64,000 nt of DNA from Larix kaempferi (GCA_027924585.1 BSBM01000047.1:18224001-18288000); one strand, 5' to 3'; shown: positions 35,333-49,236, counted from the first letter of the stretch. Numbers and translations: made by a program. The notes: generated by a model from the sequence alone, not told the origin.

Positions 35333-38300
35333 GAGCAACATATATATGGCTGATGTTTTGATATTTTTTCTATATTGGAGGAGCTTAACATGGGGTATCC
35401 TTGTCATGTACACTTGCGATAAACCTAGAAAAATTTCTTTGGTGATAGACTTTATTAGCTTAGAAGTTTCTTATTAGTATCTCTACGCCTTCAAGACCCA
35501 TTACTATAGGCATATATTTGAAAATATTTGAGTATGTAACTTGTGAACACTATGGAAACTAGTAGAAGCATAATGGGTATAGGTTAATTATTGGCCTAAA
35601 CATGTTTTCAATTCTTCATTCATATTAGAGAAAAAAAATTAAATACTTGGCCTAAACATGTTTTCAATTCTTCATTCATATTAGAGGAAAAAAAATAAAT
35701 ACTTACATCATTGACTTGAGCATTCCCATGGTTCAATTTTAGGTACTTGAGAGATAATACTGACACTAACCATAAAAAATATTAGATCTCAGTATATTAG
35801 TTTAAGAGATATATTTGAAGAACAATTAAAACATGTCAAATATGGGATTGATGCATTTGATAGAGGACATAGAGATTTCTATCGAGGAGGAGAAATAGGA
35901 AGTAAAAGGGCTCGACACAAAATCAAAAGTTTGAGTTTGCACTATCAAAGGTCTATTTTTAGGATTCTCAAGACATGATGTAGAACATAATGTCAATATT
36001 GTTGGTGATGGAGAACATAATCATCCAATAGAGAATGAGTTAGAATCTTATTAGGGCTCTGAAGCTAAAGTTATAGAGGAGGAACACACTATTGTTGAAA
36101 ATGTTGATGAAGATGATAGTGTATTCATCCAGATGACATTCCTTCTTCCATGACAACCATAAACATCATATATATCCATGTTACAATAGTAGTAAGGCAC
36201 ACTTGTTGTTAGTGTTTGTGGTGCGATAACTATGCTATGAATGGAGCAAAATACTTTATAAGAATGCTTTTTATATCTGATTTCAGTTAGGGTGCATGCA
36301 ACTAAGGATGCTACTTTAGGATAGTCTACTACAATACATAGCTACCTCATATATTTTTATTGTATGAAGTTGTAGTCTAGTGCATTGGGTCCTAAGGTTA
36401 CAAGGCTACAGAGGGCACAAGTAGTAAAGTCTATGCTCAGCAAGTGAGGGCATGGGTAGTGAGGTTTATATTCAACAAGTTTCAAACAATATTTTTTATC
36501 TTTTGATTGGTGGATAGTAGGCACATGACTAGTGCATGCAATGAAGTTGATGGTATAGGAGTAGGGTACATATTAGTTGAATAGACGCTTGTCTATTTTA
36601 GTTAATTTCTTCATGGAAGGTGAACTAGTATTTTTGTAATTTTTAGTTAAGTCTGGTTCCCTATTGCTCTATTGCTACTATCCACTCTTTTCACTACAAT
36701 CTAGAGTTTGTCATGGGCATTGCCCCTCTTAGCCGTTTGCAAATAACATGGGCGTTGTTGTTTTCTGCAGCATGTTGTGTCCTTTCAAATAGCAACATTA
36801 TCAACATTGTTTCTTGCAGCTCGTACATTTGCAAAATCTATTTTCATACTCTCTCACGGACATTGCTGCATGAGGCTCTTGTTTATTATGAAAAGTAAAA
36901 CGCTTGTTATTTTCAAAAAATTAAGACAAAATACAATTATTGCAAGAATAATGCCAATCCATGCAGAAGATAGCTATCTTGTTCCTTGAATATTTGATTA
37001 TGTTTGCTTAGTTGTGCAAGTGTTACTTTTTCAAATGATATATACCGTGATAGGGCTCATAGTCAATGGCCCTATGATTAACTCAACACTATAGGTAATG
37101 CTAAATTTTATTGGTCGTCTCTTCTTTCTTGTGTATGTGCTCTACATTCTTTAAGTAATAAATATTATATATCAATTAGCTGTAATGTGTGTCCATGATT
37201 AGCTACAATAATGCAGAAATTGTTATTTTCAAATTATTAAAGAAAATACAATACTTGCGGGAATAATACATTTTCTTGATGAGGATGGTTGTTTCCTTCT
37301 TTGAATCTTTGATCCTCGTTGCTTTGTTGTGCAAGTGTTACATCTGCAAACAATATATAGCATGATATTGCTCATGGTTAGTGACCCTATGAATAACTCA
37401 ATAGCTATACGTAAATGCTCGATTATATTGGTCATCTCTTCTTTCTTATGCCCGTGATACACATTTTTGAAATAATAATATTAAATATTGATTACCTACA
37501 TTGTGTTCATTTTGTATGCATACATTTGATTGGCCTAGAATCCATGCCACCTTTCTGCAGTGTGTCACACATACAAGATATTATATTTGCACGTGCAATT
37601 ATAAAATGAATCATGAATTCTTAAGAGCTATTGGCTTATTTAATGAGGCAATATAGACTCAAGTGTTTAAGTGAGGGTCGCCTTCTAAGATTGATGTAGC
37701 TTGTTCTTTTATATCAAAGAGATCATCAGTTCAATCAAAGTACTAATTTGATTACAATAGTAATGAGTTGTATTTGGAGAAGCTCTTCTTGTTGAGGGCC
37801 ACAACAGCTGTAAGTTTTGCTCTCCAATTCATCCATCCATTCAATACTACAAGATCAATCATTGTTTCTTCCTCGTTCCCTTAATTTATAATTTTGTAAT
37901 TCCCTCATATTTTGGAATTCTTATGTGTTGTTAACTGTAAATCTTACTCAGATTCATTCATTTATGAATCGTTTAAAAGATTAATATATTTAGTTTTATT
38001 GTGACAAGAACTCATCATGGGAAGTCTTATTTACACTAAGTTTAGAATTAGACTGAACATAATTTTTAGATCAGTGATCACCTTATATGAATCTTGATTG
38101 CAAAAGTTCAGATTGCATTTTCTTCATTAGGTTCCAGTGACATGGATACTTGAACTTGTATTGGATGAACTAATAGTTTTCATGACATGTGTTTTCTGCA
38201 GGTATGTCAACCATAAATATTATTTTTCAAGGACTATTAACTTTATCTTTGGAGACAGTTGCAAAGTTATTCTTGAACCCTATCAGTTAATCGAGCCTAA

Positions 38301-39507
38301 TATAATAGTTTATGGATTCTTTAGGGATCTCTAGAATAACACTGAATATAATAGAACATTGAGTAGGAATCCATCTTAGATATCCTACCTAATATATTAC
38401 CACTTTATTTTTTTTCACGAAGACAGGTCATTCCAAGTGTGCTTTACAAGTATGGGTGAGTGAAAAGAGGAATCTCCACAACTAGAGGTACTTACTTCTG
38501 CAACTCAAATTTTATCTACGATGTAAAAAATAAAAGACACATAAATAGTAAGCGCAAATAATGTTGATTTAAATCCCCTATGAACCATCAAGAAACTAAA
38601 AAAGCCAAGGTCAAATAGTCTTTAATTTATTCCACCTTTACAACTCATCGATCTATCATTTCTCAAATATCCCTTTCCTCCTTTGACACTAATGTCAAAG
38701 GAGTATATTCTTTTGAAAATTCTATTAATTATATAAAATAAAAAATAATTACCATAATAGTATTAGTTTTTTCCTTTTGTTGGGGTGCATCTTTAAGGCA
38801 TCAAAATATCATAGTTATATGAAAACTAGTACAGTCACAGTCCCATTTCCTTTTGCTTTGAGAGTATGATTGACAGGGGGAGTCTAATACATTATCATCA
38901 ATTTGGTGTCGCACTAGGCTTTCCTTATCACATTGAATAATAGCGAAGTACATATTTGGATATGCCATTTAAAAGTCAGAATTGAATAAAAAATAAATAA
39001 ATACAGAAAAAATTGGTTGGATACTTTTCAGTATTAAAAGAATATATATATGTTTGACTGATTTTCAAGTAAGTATTAAAAGAATATATATATATGCATG
39101 ATATGAAGCTTTCTTTGTTTGTTTACTAATTACATTTATATATAAGTAACACCTTTTTTTAAGTATTTTATCATTAAATATATGTTATGGCATGATATGG
39201 TGTAATTATATCCTTAAGAGTTTATAGTTTAGAATTTGAGGTATAGTTCCACTCAATCAAGGATATTCCTGACGAACAACCTAAATCCATTTAGCTTGCA
39301 GAGCACGCAAGGATCCTGACGAACAACCTGGGGTGGCGGGTGGGGTGCAGCATGCAGATGAATTGACATCAACCCTATTGTGGATACAGATGAAATGCAG
39401 ATGAACTCGCATGAAATGCAGTTGCTTTTTTCACGTCAACCTGTCGTCCAATCCACTTGTTGGACTGCTCTCCCGCAGCAGCGGTGTCCTTGTGTCTTTC
39501 CCTTGTG
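35333..39507. other. Intergenic region with smaller tandem duplications
   Basis: No gene recognised in 4.2 kb. It contains a 38-bp motif (GGCCTAAACATGTTTTCAAT start) twice near 35592 and 35649, a diverged pair of roughly 300 bp (about 36903-37196 and 37217-37510, sharing GTTGTGCAAGTGTTAC) and a 16-bp direct repeat TCCTGACGAACAACCT near 39267 and 39313. Confidence 0.55.
36903..37510. repeat. Diverged tandem pair, about 300 bp per unit
   Basis: Both units run from a TTGTTATTTTCAAA start through GTTGTGCAAGTGTTAC and a conserved CTCTTCTTTCTT block to a TGTGT-containing end. Many substitutions indicate an old duplication. Confidence 0.7.
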
Positions 39508-40262
39508 TCTTTCCCTTTGCATGTCAGATTCCCTTATTTTAACATGGTAGTTCCCGCAATATTTAATGATAATAAGATTTATTTAATCAAGTCGAATAGT
39601 TGTGATAAAACACATAGGTGCTATTCAGAGTCTTCCTGACTCAACACTTGAGATATAGTAACCCCGAGTGCTCTTCAGGGCCTTTTAACTCAACACTCTC
39701 ACATGGGCATTATGCTAGTGCAATTCCAGAGTCTCCGCTCAACACTAGAGCTAGAATGTGGTTGTGAGGCACATCTAGGATATTTAAGTGGCCTCGGATC
39801 CGGTAATCATTTCTTTCAAGATTGGAGTGCTACAGGGCTTATGCCCAACACTCAACGTACCTCGGGGCTTAAGCCCAGTACGTAATAAGAGTCCTCTAGA
39901 TACATCGAGGCTTAGGCCCAATATATAGGTCATTCGTGTGTTTCTGATTCCACGCTCAACACACTACAAAATCAGCCATATGAATCATGTTCTGCATAGT
40001 ATAATGTAACGAAAGAGGAAAGCTCAGTATAGCATAATTTGTAACAAAATCTCATAATACAACATAGTTTATTCGTTTGGGCTTTCCTGCCCAGTATATA
40101 TATCCAACAATGAAACAATGAGGGTCCATGCCCAATATATCAACTCATGAAAGCATAAATCAAAACATACTAATGTTATGCTAAAATAATAAATCACATA
40201 TGTTGGGGCCATGGCCCGATATAAACTCATAACATAGTTAGTCAAAAATTTGGGATATTACA
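39508..40262 (-). repeat. 3' LTR fragment of the chromovirus
   Basis: Matches 48490-49236 in the same orientation (GCATGTCAGATTCCC...TTGGGATATTACA) with scattered differences. Similarity stops at about 39508, so roughly 3.4 kb of what the 5' copy shows is missing here. Confidence 0.88.
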
Positions 40263-40275
40263 TCCCTCCCCGCTT
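40263..40275 (-). other. Polypurine tract of the chromovirus
   Basis: The minus strand reads AGCGGGGAGGGA directly before the 3' LTR start TGTAATATCCC. Confidence 0.85.
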
Positions 40276-40298
40276 AGAACAACACCGTCGTGGTGTTC

Positions 40299-41634
40299 CT
40301 AGGGACTAGGAATGAGCTCACGAAACAAGGCGGGGTATGCCTCCCTGATGGTAGCCTCATTCTCCCAAGTGGCCTCATCTGGTCCAAAGTGCCTCCATTG
40401 CACTTTTAGCTGAGTAATGGTCCTCCTCCTAAGCTGGACCTCTCTCTTGGACAAAATGTGGAGTGGTTCTGGCATGAACTCCCCTTTGGGCTCCACCTGT
40501 AATAAGGACCAATCAATAACATATTTAGTATCGTATACATATTTCTTTAATAAAGAAGCATGAAAAACATTATGAAATTTTATATGTGCTGGTAGGGCTA
40601 ACTCATATGCTACTAGACTCTTCTTGCCCAGTATTTCAAAAGGTCCACAAAACCTTGGGGCTAGTTTACTGCAACACCCCAAACTCAACGAGCTTCATTT
40701 CGCTTTTATCCTTAGAAAAACATGTTCCCCGATTTGGTAGTCTTTGTCCTTTCTCTTCTTGTATGCATAACTCTTTTGGCGGTCTTGTGCCTCTTTTAAA
40801 TTCAGTTGCACCTTGGAGACTAGTTGTTCCAAGTCTTTTAGTAAATTTGGCCCCAGCATAAGTCTATCCACCGGGCTATCCTAGGCAACGGGGGTCCGAT
40901 ACTTTTGACCCTAGAGTACTTCGAAAGGACTCAATTTGGCTGAGGTTTGGTAACCATTGTTGTATGCACACTCTGCGAGGTGTAAATAGTTTTCCCACTT
41001 AGTGGGATTGTTCATGACATACATTCTCAACATATCCTCTAGAATTTGGTTTACGCGTTCCGTCTGTCCGTCGGTTTGGGGGTGGTATGCAGCACTAAAC
41101 TGCATTCGTGTCTCTAACCCGGAGAACAGTGCTCTCCAGAAGTTACTAGTGAACTTCGTGTCTCGGTCAGAGATAATTACTTTTGGGTATTCTGTGTAAC
41201 AGGAAAATCTCCTTTAGGAATATTTCCGCAATGTGGACTACCTGGTAGGTAGATTTTACTGGTATAAAATGTGCGGCTTTTGACAACTTGTCTACTACTA
41301 CGAAGATGGAGTCATTTTGTTTCTTACTCTTAGGTAGGCCTGTAATGAAATCCATACTTATTACATCCCACTTCCATTCTGGAATGGGTAACAGTTGAAG
41401 TAGACCGGAGGGTTGTTGGTGTTCTGCTTTGACCAAATGGCATTCCTTACATTTCACGATGAACAATGCGATGTCAGCTTTCAGTTTAGGCCAAAAGTAG
41501 TGTTTCTTTATGGCTGAAATCATCTTTTGATATTCGAGGTATCCTAAATAGAGACTCCGATGGAATTCGGTGAGTATGTTAGGTCTAATGTCTCCTCCCT
41601 CGGGAATGTAAAATCTCTCTTTTGACCACAACAA
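40299..41634 (-). pseudogene. Integrase and chromodomain of the chromovirus
   Basis: The zinc region and integrase core are seen in pieces: SMDFITGLPKS (first Asp), then after a frameshift near 41170-41190 AAYHPQTDGQTERVNQ (catalytic Glu). There are stops near 40888-40914 and a TGA near 40697. The C-terminal 129 codons (40688-40299) include LAPRFCGPFEI, the conserved integrase tail, and an end with LKVQWRHFGPDEATWE, a chromodomain with its aromatic and acidic features. Chromodomains steer such elements to particular chromatin marks. The product cannot be made from this copy. Confidence 0.88.
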
Positions 41635-43620
41635 TCCTGATTCATCTATCTTGTATTCTTTTTGTTGTTGAAAAAGCCTATCTTCCTGGATCTTTTTAAG
41701 GATCTCGACATAGAATCAGTCGTTTTGGCATGTCGTTCTAATTCTGTCGTGTAAGTCGGAGTCCCTTCGACTTTCAGTTACCTCATATAACATATGAGCT
41801 CGTCGACTTAAGGTGTTGGTGATCTTGTTTTCTTTCCCATTGATGTGTTTCAGTTCAAAGTGATACTCACTAAGGAAGGCTAACCATCTATCCTGTGTGG
41901 TGTTCAGATCTCGTTGATCGAACAGGTATTTTAGACTCATATTGTCCATCTTTAATAGAAATTTCTTACCCATGAGGTAATGCCTCCACATCTTCAGAGC
42001 GTGGACAATGGCGGCCAGTTCGAGGTCATGAGTAGGATAGTTTTTCTCATGTTCTTTTAGTTTCCTTGACTCGTAACAGATGGCGAAATCATCCTACATA
42101 AGGACTCCATCGAGTCCTTCCTTGCTTGCATCGGTGCAAACTACGAAGTCCCCATTGGGGTCGGTAATTTGTAGTATTGGTGCACTAATCAGAAGTTGTT
42201 TTAACTTCTGAAAACTTTCCTCGCACTTGTCTATCCAGATGAACTTACTGGTCTTCTTCTGTAACGTGGTCATGGGACAAGCGATCCGTGAGAAGTTCTC
42301 AATGAACTTTCGCTAATATCCGGCTAATCCTAGGAATGATCGTATATCGAAAACACAAGTAGGTGTGGGCCATTCTTCGATAGATCAACTGCTATTCCCT
42401 TCTCATAAATGATATGTCCTAAGTACTACACCTGAGGTCTATAGAAATGACACTTGCTAAATTTTGCGTATAGATGATGTTCTCGCAATATCCGTAGGAC
42501 TATTCGGAGGTGTTCCTCATGTTCTTCTTCATTCTTGGAATAGATTAGGATATCATCTATGAAGACTAGAACAAACTTGTCGAGGTACTTACTGAAAACG
42601 TTGTTCATCATGCACATGAAGTTAGCGGGTGCATTCGTCAGACCGAAAGGCATTACTACAAACTCGTAGTGGCCATATCGGGTGCGAAACGCGGTCTTAC
42701 TGATGTCCTCGTCACAGATTCTCACCTGGTGATATCCGGATCCTAGGTCGATCTTCGAGAAGATCTTTGCTCCTCCGACTTGGTCAAACAAGTCATTGAT
42801 CCTAGGGAGTGGATAACGGTTCTTGATGGTTAACTTGTTGAGTTGGCGGTAATCGATGCACATACGCATCGTGCCGTCCTTCTTTTTAATAAAGAAAATT
42901 GGTGCTCCCTAGGGAGACACACTCGATCGAATGTATCCCTTATCTATTAGTTCTTGTAACTGTATCTTGAGCTCTACCAGCTCTTATGTACTCATATGGT
43001 ACGGAGTCCTAGAGACGGGTACGGATCTGGGGGTTAGTTCGATGGAAAAGTCTAAGTCCCGTTTGGGTGGTAACCCTGGTATCTCCTCGGGAAATATGTC
43101 GATGAATTCTACTAGTATTGGAAAATCCTCGATCTTTTGTGCTCTATCGGCTTCTACAGTTTGGAGGTGGATCGCGAATAGTTTACAACCCTTTCGTAAA
43201 CATTTCTTCACTTGTAATGCAGATATCTGTCGTACTGATACTTCCTTAGGTATACCTTGAATCGTTCTTTGGTTCCCTTGACTATCTGTGCATAAGATGG
43301 ATTTGTTTAAACAATCTAGCAAGGCATGATGTCCTTCTAACCAATCCATGCCTATTATTATGTCATAAGACTCTAACGGTAAGAGGTTTAAATCTACTCT
43401 AGTTGGGAATCTGTTTAAATCAATCTCACAGTCATTAACTAGTTAGGAAACCTTCCGTTTGGTACCCGTAGCTAGTTGTACCAGCCATGGTACCCGTAGC
43501 TAGTTGTACCAGCCATCTCTTCTATCCTAGGAGAGATGTAGCTTCGGCAAGCACCCGGGTATATTAGAAATGAAATGACAGTGTTAGATATCTTACCCTC
43601 AATTTCTACCATGGTAGCTT
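41635..43620 (-). pseudogene. Protease, RT and RNase H of the chromovirus
   Basis: The protease active-site region near 43547-43567 reads LIYPGAC, where the family has Asp before PGA (codon 43559-43561 is Tyr). A 28-bp tandem duplication (43461-43516) also breaks the frame. Then comes FPEEIPGLPPKRDLDF (near 43080). The RT core at 42869-42426 is open and carries [28 protein letters not shown] and [11 protein letters not shown]. Downstream the frame is scrambled by several stops until the RNase H/connection region (41991-41716: KMDNMSLKYLFDQRDL, WLAFLSEYHFEL). Confidence 0.85.
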
Positions 43621-44893
43621 GATGATCTGCCTATCATCCATCAAGGGCAGCATAAATCCTCGGTGTTTTTGCCATGTCCTCCATGGCAGGTTCCATTTGG
43701 ATGTTGTGTAAAGTCCCATTTGTTTTGTTGGGACAGTCTTTGTAGTAATGTGGCCATTGGAATTTCCAGAAAGAAACAGTTGGTGGGACTGCCTTTGCCC
43801 CTTTGTTGAAGGCTGGCCTGTTGGCTGGTGGTGGGGGTGCATTTGGTCGAGCTTGGGGTCGACTGAAACCTTTGTTGGGTAGGAAACTGTTTTTATGTTT
43901 CCAAAAAGGTGGGGGTCTAAAACCCGATCTGCGGTTGTCTCAGAAGGTCCTGAATCTATCGCTATTTCTGTTGATGTTGTCGTTCCTTGGTTTCCTGTGC
44001 TCATAGCACAGCCTGGCTTTATGTAGGGTTATGTCAAGGGTTTTTGGCATGTCGAATTCTATCTTTTCTCTAAAGTTTGGTGGCATCCCACCCAAGAACT
44101 TCTGAATTTACACCTTCTCATCCTTAATATAAGGCACATAGTGCAGCAAGTCTAAGAACCGATTTATGAAAGCTTCCATAGTCAAGGAGCCCATTTTCAA
44201 CTCATGAAATTCTTTTATTTTCTTGTCAAAGAATCTTTCAGACATATACTTGTCCTAGAATATTTTGCTGAAGGTATCCCAGCTTATGTCTTGCAGCTCT
44301 TGTTCTTTAGTGTATTTCAAGTCCTGCCACCATCTGGCAACTTTACCATTTAGGTTGTATATGGCTAGTCGGGCTTGCATCTCACTCGAATAATTATGAA
44401 CTTTAAAGTATTTATTCATTCCTAACAACCATTCTTCATCCTTTTCTCCTAAGTTAACTTCCCCGTCATAAGTTGGGGCTCTTATCTTTCGGAACTCTCC
44501 TTGTAAGCTATCATCACTCTTCCTCCTTCTCTTGCAAGGAGATGGGGAGCCATTGTCATTGAAAGAGCTTTTACAGTCCTCTTCCAATGGTTCTGATTTG
44601 TGTTCTTCTTGCTCTCCTATCCTGCAACTCGCTGCTTTCCTTGTGTTAAGAGTGTTGACAGAGAGAGTAGGTTGTTCATGGGGTTTTTCCCCTATTAAGT
44701 TTTGGAGTAAGGCTTCATTGATAGCCCGTTGTTCTCTTCTTTCTTGCATATTCTCATCCATGAAACTTTGGAATTCAGCCTGTAGTTGCTGCATGGATTT
44801 CTCTAAATCTGAGTTGAGTTCCACCACAATTTCTTGTTCTCGTGGTGGGGAATTTAGATTTCCTCGTACACTAATGCCTTGTTCTGCATTCAT
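43621..44893 (-). pseudogene. Gag of the chromovirus
   Basis: Starts with MNAEQGISV at 44893. The first 212 codons are open and contain the Gag core (IRAPTYDGEVNLGEKDEEWL, ARLAIYNLNGKVARWWQDL), stopping at TAG 44255-44257. The same frame continues with RFFDKKIKEFHELKMG and further stops (for example near 44108). The zinc knuckle near 43735-43780 reads FWKFQWPHYYKDC: the two leading Cys are Phe and the Gly is Trp, so only the His and last Cys remain. Confidence 0.82.
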
Positions 44894-45062
44894 TTTTCTT
44901 ATACTACCTGTACCTGAAATTGATATAAGTATTTGTTCACGAAAAACAATTTGTTAGTTAATTCTTTCACATAAAATATAATACGATATTTTAAGCAAAG
45001 CTTTTTGGATTTGCAGCGATGTTTGGTAGTGATCCCAATAGGTCACTTAGTGTTTGTCACTT

Positions 45063-45074
45063 GCTCTCATACCA
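45063..45074 (-). promoter_or_regulatory. Primer binding site, initiator tRNA-Met type
   Basis: The minus strand reads TGGTATGAGAGC, two bases after the 5' LTR end. The canonical plant site is TGGTATCAGAGC (one mismatch). Confidence 0.88.
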
Positions 45075-45076
45075 CT

Positions 45077-48000
45077 TGTAATGTCCCAAAACTAGCGAAA
45101 AAAAAAAAAAAAAAAAATTGTACCTGCAATAGTCATTAATTTATCGTAGATAGCTTTACAAATTAAATCTAATATCATTAAATACATCCCTACTTGCATG
45201 AAACAAATGTAATCCTAAGAATTTTGTTTTACATGGTCTCTTCTATGCGTGAGTGTAAGATTTGCGGAAGCGATGTGGAATATAATATGATGGCATGTTT
45301 TAATTTTAATTGCAAATACTAGTGCAAGATAGAAATAAACTCCTTAGTGTCTTAATAAATCATGTGATTAAATCTTGAATGTCTAATGTCACCTTCAGGT
45401 GATGAGCTCCGTTGATGTCGGTATGTTGTTCACGTGGTGGTACTATACTACTCCAAGGTAGGTAATTACATACCTCAGTAGGGTGCCGGGAGGTATGGGT
45501 GAATATAGTGGTTGCCAAACTTACTTAGCATAATGCTAACGCCATTCCATACTTCTAAAGGGTTGGTTCCTATGTTACTATTGGTCCTATTTCACCAGGG
45601 TGAATGATAAGTTATTAAAAGGTGGGTATCCCATTACCATGGTAGTTCACAACATGAATGTTTTCCCAATGTGAGGTTCACGGCTAAAAGCTTATTGTAA
45701 TATAAACAAATGTGGGTTGGGTCATAATTTTGCTATAGAATTTGTACAAAAATCGAGCCCTTTGTAATTTAAAACAAGGGTGGTTGACTCCACGACTTCA
45801 CTATATACTTGCAAAAAGAATTGAACCTCCACTAGAGTGAGGCTCGTGTACCCTTTAATGCGCTTTTAATGAGTATGGGGACTAACCTAGTAAGAGGGTT
45901 TGGATATTGATATTGGGTTTTCTGTTATCCTTGTATTCGTCTTGTTCTTTGTTTCTGGCTCTGCACTTCGTTGTATGGTGATGGTGTGGTGTACTGACCC
46001 GAGCTCTGCTCGTGGTCAACACACTTGGTAACTATTTCTTTCGGCTATGGCGTAACGCGGCCATGCTTCTTACAGGTGAGGAAATAATCTCTATCTGCAA
46101 TTGACATTTTTATCTTCTTCGATTTGAAAACAAATGTTTGAACTAACTCGTATTGTATATCACTTATGACACATGATAAATGCTATCGTATGGGAACTGC
46201 GAAGATTCATGGTGTTGTAGGCGTGGCTAGGGTAATTGTAAGTTTGGCTTACCCACTCTTGCCCTATCTCCCGCACCTCTGGTGTTGTATGTATGCATTT
46301 GGCCTGGTTTTAGAATGAGGCTCCCGTAAGCCCATGGATTACTGATTCACCTTGGGGAGTCTATTAGTCATCTACTAGGTAGGCCAAGGAATTGTGTTTC
46401 AATGTAAATTTAATAGTTGAATAAGTACTAGGACTGTGATGTAAAGAACTATGTGGCAGCTGGGTCTTACTTGTTACTCGGCTCTCCGAATTCTTATAAA
46501 AATGTAACGTTATTTCATTTCGGATATGACTCCTGTACAGTTGTGCCTATAACAATGTATGAGACAATACTGTGGGCTACGTCCATACTGGGTTAACTTA
46601 TTTCTTTTAGCTTCTATGTAATGTGATGTGTGATTTGGTAGAAAGAACAGAATTAAACGTTCTTCTCTATATCCTTGTCTTGTAACGTAGTTAGCACTTG
46701 GGTATTGGTTTCATCTTTGTTTACTACCTGAGTTTTCTAGTACCATGATGCTTCTGGATACTTAAATAAATGCTTGTGAAAATGTAGGAGATTAATATGG
46801 GGCTTTCTGTACTTCTATTATGGTAACGTTGCTAGGGTTTGAATGGACAAATCTCGATTTTATTTGTTGTCTGTGTCGAATGAATGGGTATTGTTTAGAT
46901 GGGAGATTTGTTTCAAAATGTTGGCCATACGTGAGTCCTGTAGGAGACCACTATGAGTTTTGATTTAAGGGAGTCCATGGGGTTTGATCCTTGGCCTCTG
47001 CCTTCAATGGCGTCTGCGTTTGTAACTTCCCATCATTTAAAATCGTTGTAGTTAAACTGCACACTCAATAGTATTAAATTCTTGACTTGTAGAATACTAG
47101 GGGCTTGTGAATGGTAATGATAGCTAAATGATGCATGTTCTTTTTATTGGGAAGTGGGTATGAATATGTAATTGTAAAAGCACAGTGTATGCGATCTATG
47201 TTCTACCTGCTGTCTTTGTTTCAATTATGGTATGTATGGTCTTGAAAAGAAAGCTAAGATAGACCGGGAAAACTGGACAATATATGAGTCTTGAGTTTAG
47301 AATTGGAGTATATGGGAAATACTTACAAAATAATGTCTATGTTTTTGCTATAGTTTGTATAACTGGGCTTTCGAATGGTTTTACATGATGTTTAACGATT
47401 TCTGTGAAAGGTTTGATTTCGGTAGCTAAGTGATTTTGTTTGTAATTTAAAATAAGGGTTTAGGTAAGAGAAATTAAATACTATATATTTTTCCAGTTAA
47501 AATCAATGATTCGCCTATTCTAACAGTTTAAGCAATACAAATGACTAGCAAAGACTAGCCGGCTAGTCCTGCCGGGAATGCCATTCGATTCTCAGAAAAC
47601 TTGATTTAAAAACCGATACTCAGGACATTGCTATTTTAACAATGCATTTATAAAAGAGATATAAATCGTAGGAGGGTTTTATAAACAATTCATACCTATT
47701 GATCCCTGTAGCTTGTCCGGCTGATGATGACCTGCTGATCCCGGTAGCTTGTTCTGCAGCTTGTTCTTGCCGATACTGGCCTGCACACTCAGCCAACTAG
47801 TTAGGGAAACTACTGACTCTTAGCTGACCTGATAATTGATCTTGGATTGGATGACTTTGGGACTACCACGTTCCTCCCAACCATGATTCTACAACCGATC
47901 CTGGTTCAATAAGAATCCCCCCGAGCTGGTTTTGACATGCAAACTGAGAAGTAGAGGCCCTAGATGTGTAGTTGGATCATAAATTTATGGGCAGAGTTCA

Positions 48001-49236
48001 CTTCCTGGAACATAGAATTCTTCTTGGAATCATAATACCAAAAGAAAAAGATCCCCCAAACTTTGGGGTCTGTCCTCCTTAAGTAGGACAAATCTTGAAT
48101 TAGGACTGTTGGAATTTACTGGTTTCTTTAAAATTATTTAAATTATAAAAATAATATTTGTTTACTTAACTGCTAGTTACTTTTTGGAACTAGGAATTCT
48201 CACTTTGTTTGATTAAATTGTTTTTGATATTTAATCATTGTATAATAATAATAATATAAAAATTACAATCCTGTCTAAATATTAATAACTAATAATTAAT
48301 AAGTGGGAGCCCACTTATGTATAAGTATACATGTAATAAATAACAATATTATGTATTGAAACTCCTAATAATAATACTTAGCTTTGTGGTCCTTAGCATT
48401 TTGTTTCACATGATGCTTATTTTAATTCTTTTTAAGGAAAGGGTCCACTTCTTTGGACGGTTTCGGTAAGGTGGTAAAGGCACCTCTAGTCTCTCCCTTT
48501 GCATGTCAGATTCCCTCGTTTTAACATGGTAGTTCCTGCAATATTTGATGATAATAAGATTTATTTAATCATGTCGAATAGTTGTGATAAAACACATAGG
48601 TGCTATTCAGAGTCTTCCTCACTCAACACTTGAGATCTAGTAACCCTGAGTGCTCTTGAGAGCCTTTTAACTCAACACTCTCACATGGGCGTTACGCTAG
48701 TGCAATTCCAGAGTCTCCGCTCAACACTAGAGCTAGAATGTGGTTGTGAGGCACATCTAGGATATTTAAGTGGCCTCGTATCCAGTAATCATTTCTTTCA
48801 AGCTTGTAGTGCTGAGGGATTATGCCCAACACTCAAGGTACCTCAGGGCTTAAGCCCAGTACGTAATAAGAGTTCTCTAGATACATCGGGGCTTAGGCCG
48901 AGTATATAGGTCATTCATGTGTTTCTAAGTCCACGCTCAACACACTACAAAATCAGCCATATGAATCATGTTCTGCACAGTATAATGTAACAAAAGAGGA
49001 AAATATCATAATTTGTAACAAATTCTCATAATACAACATAGTTTATTCGTTCTAGCTTTCCTGCCCAATATATATATCCAACAATGAAAGAATGAGGGTC
49101 CATGCCCAATATATCAACTCATGAAAGCATAAATCAAAACATACTAATGTTATGCTAAAATAATAGATCACATATGCTGGGGCCGTGGCCCGATATAGCC
49201 TCATAACATAGTTAGTCAAAAAGTTGGGATATTACA
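45077..49236 (-). repeat. 5' LTR of the chromovirus, unusually long (4.16 kb)
   Basis: It is bounded by the primer site at 45074 and by the end that matches the 3' LTR start. The termini are inverted: TGTAATGTCCCAA at the left and TTGGGATATTACA at the right, 12 of 13 matching. The interior has no ORF of interest, and a run of 20 A begins at 45098. Only 48490-49236 can be verified against the other LTR. The remainder rests on the primer-site and inverted-end evidence, and a nested insertion inside the LTR is possible. Confidence 0.7.

Larger units (their letters stand above)
39508..49236 (-). mobile_element. Chromovirus-type Ty3/gypsy retrotransposon, degenerate
   Basis: Read on the minus strand: a 5' LTR (45077-49236), iMet primer site, gag, protease, RT, RNase H, integrase with chromodomain, polypurine tract and a 3' LTR fragment (39508-40262). 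The chromodomain and the LTR start TGTAATATCCC suggest the Tekay/Del-type chromoviruses. Many stops and frameshifts make it clearly older and more damaged than the Athila-like element. Confidence 0.9.

Noticed and set aside
39703-39885. Open frame repeated at 48685-48909
   Set aside because: It lies in both chromovirus LTR copies and runs opposite to the element. The match reflects LTR identity, not coding.
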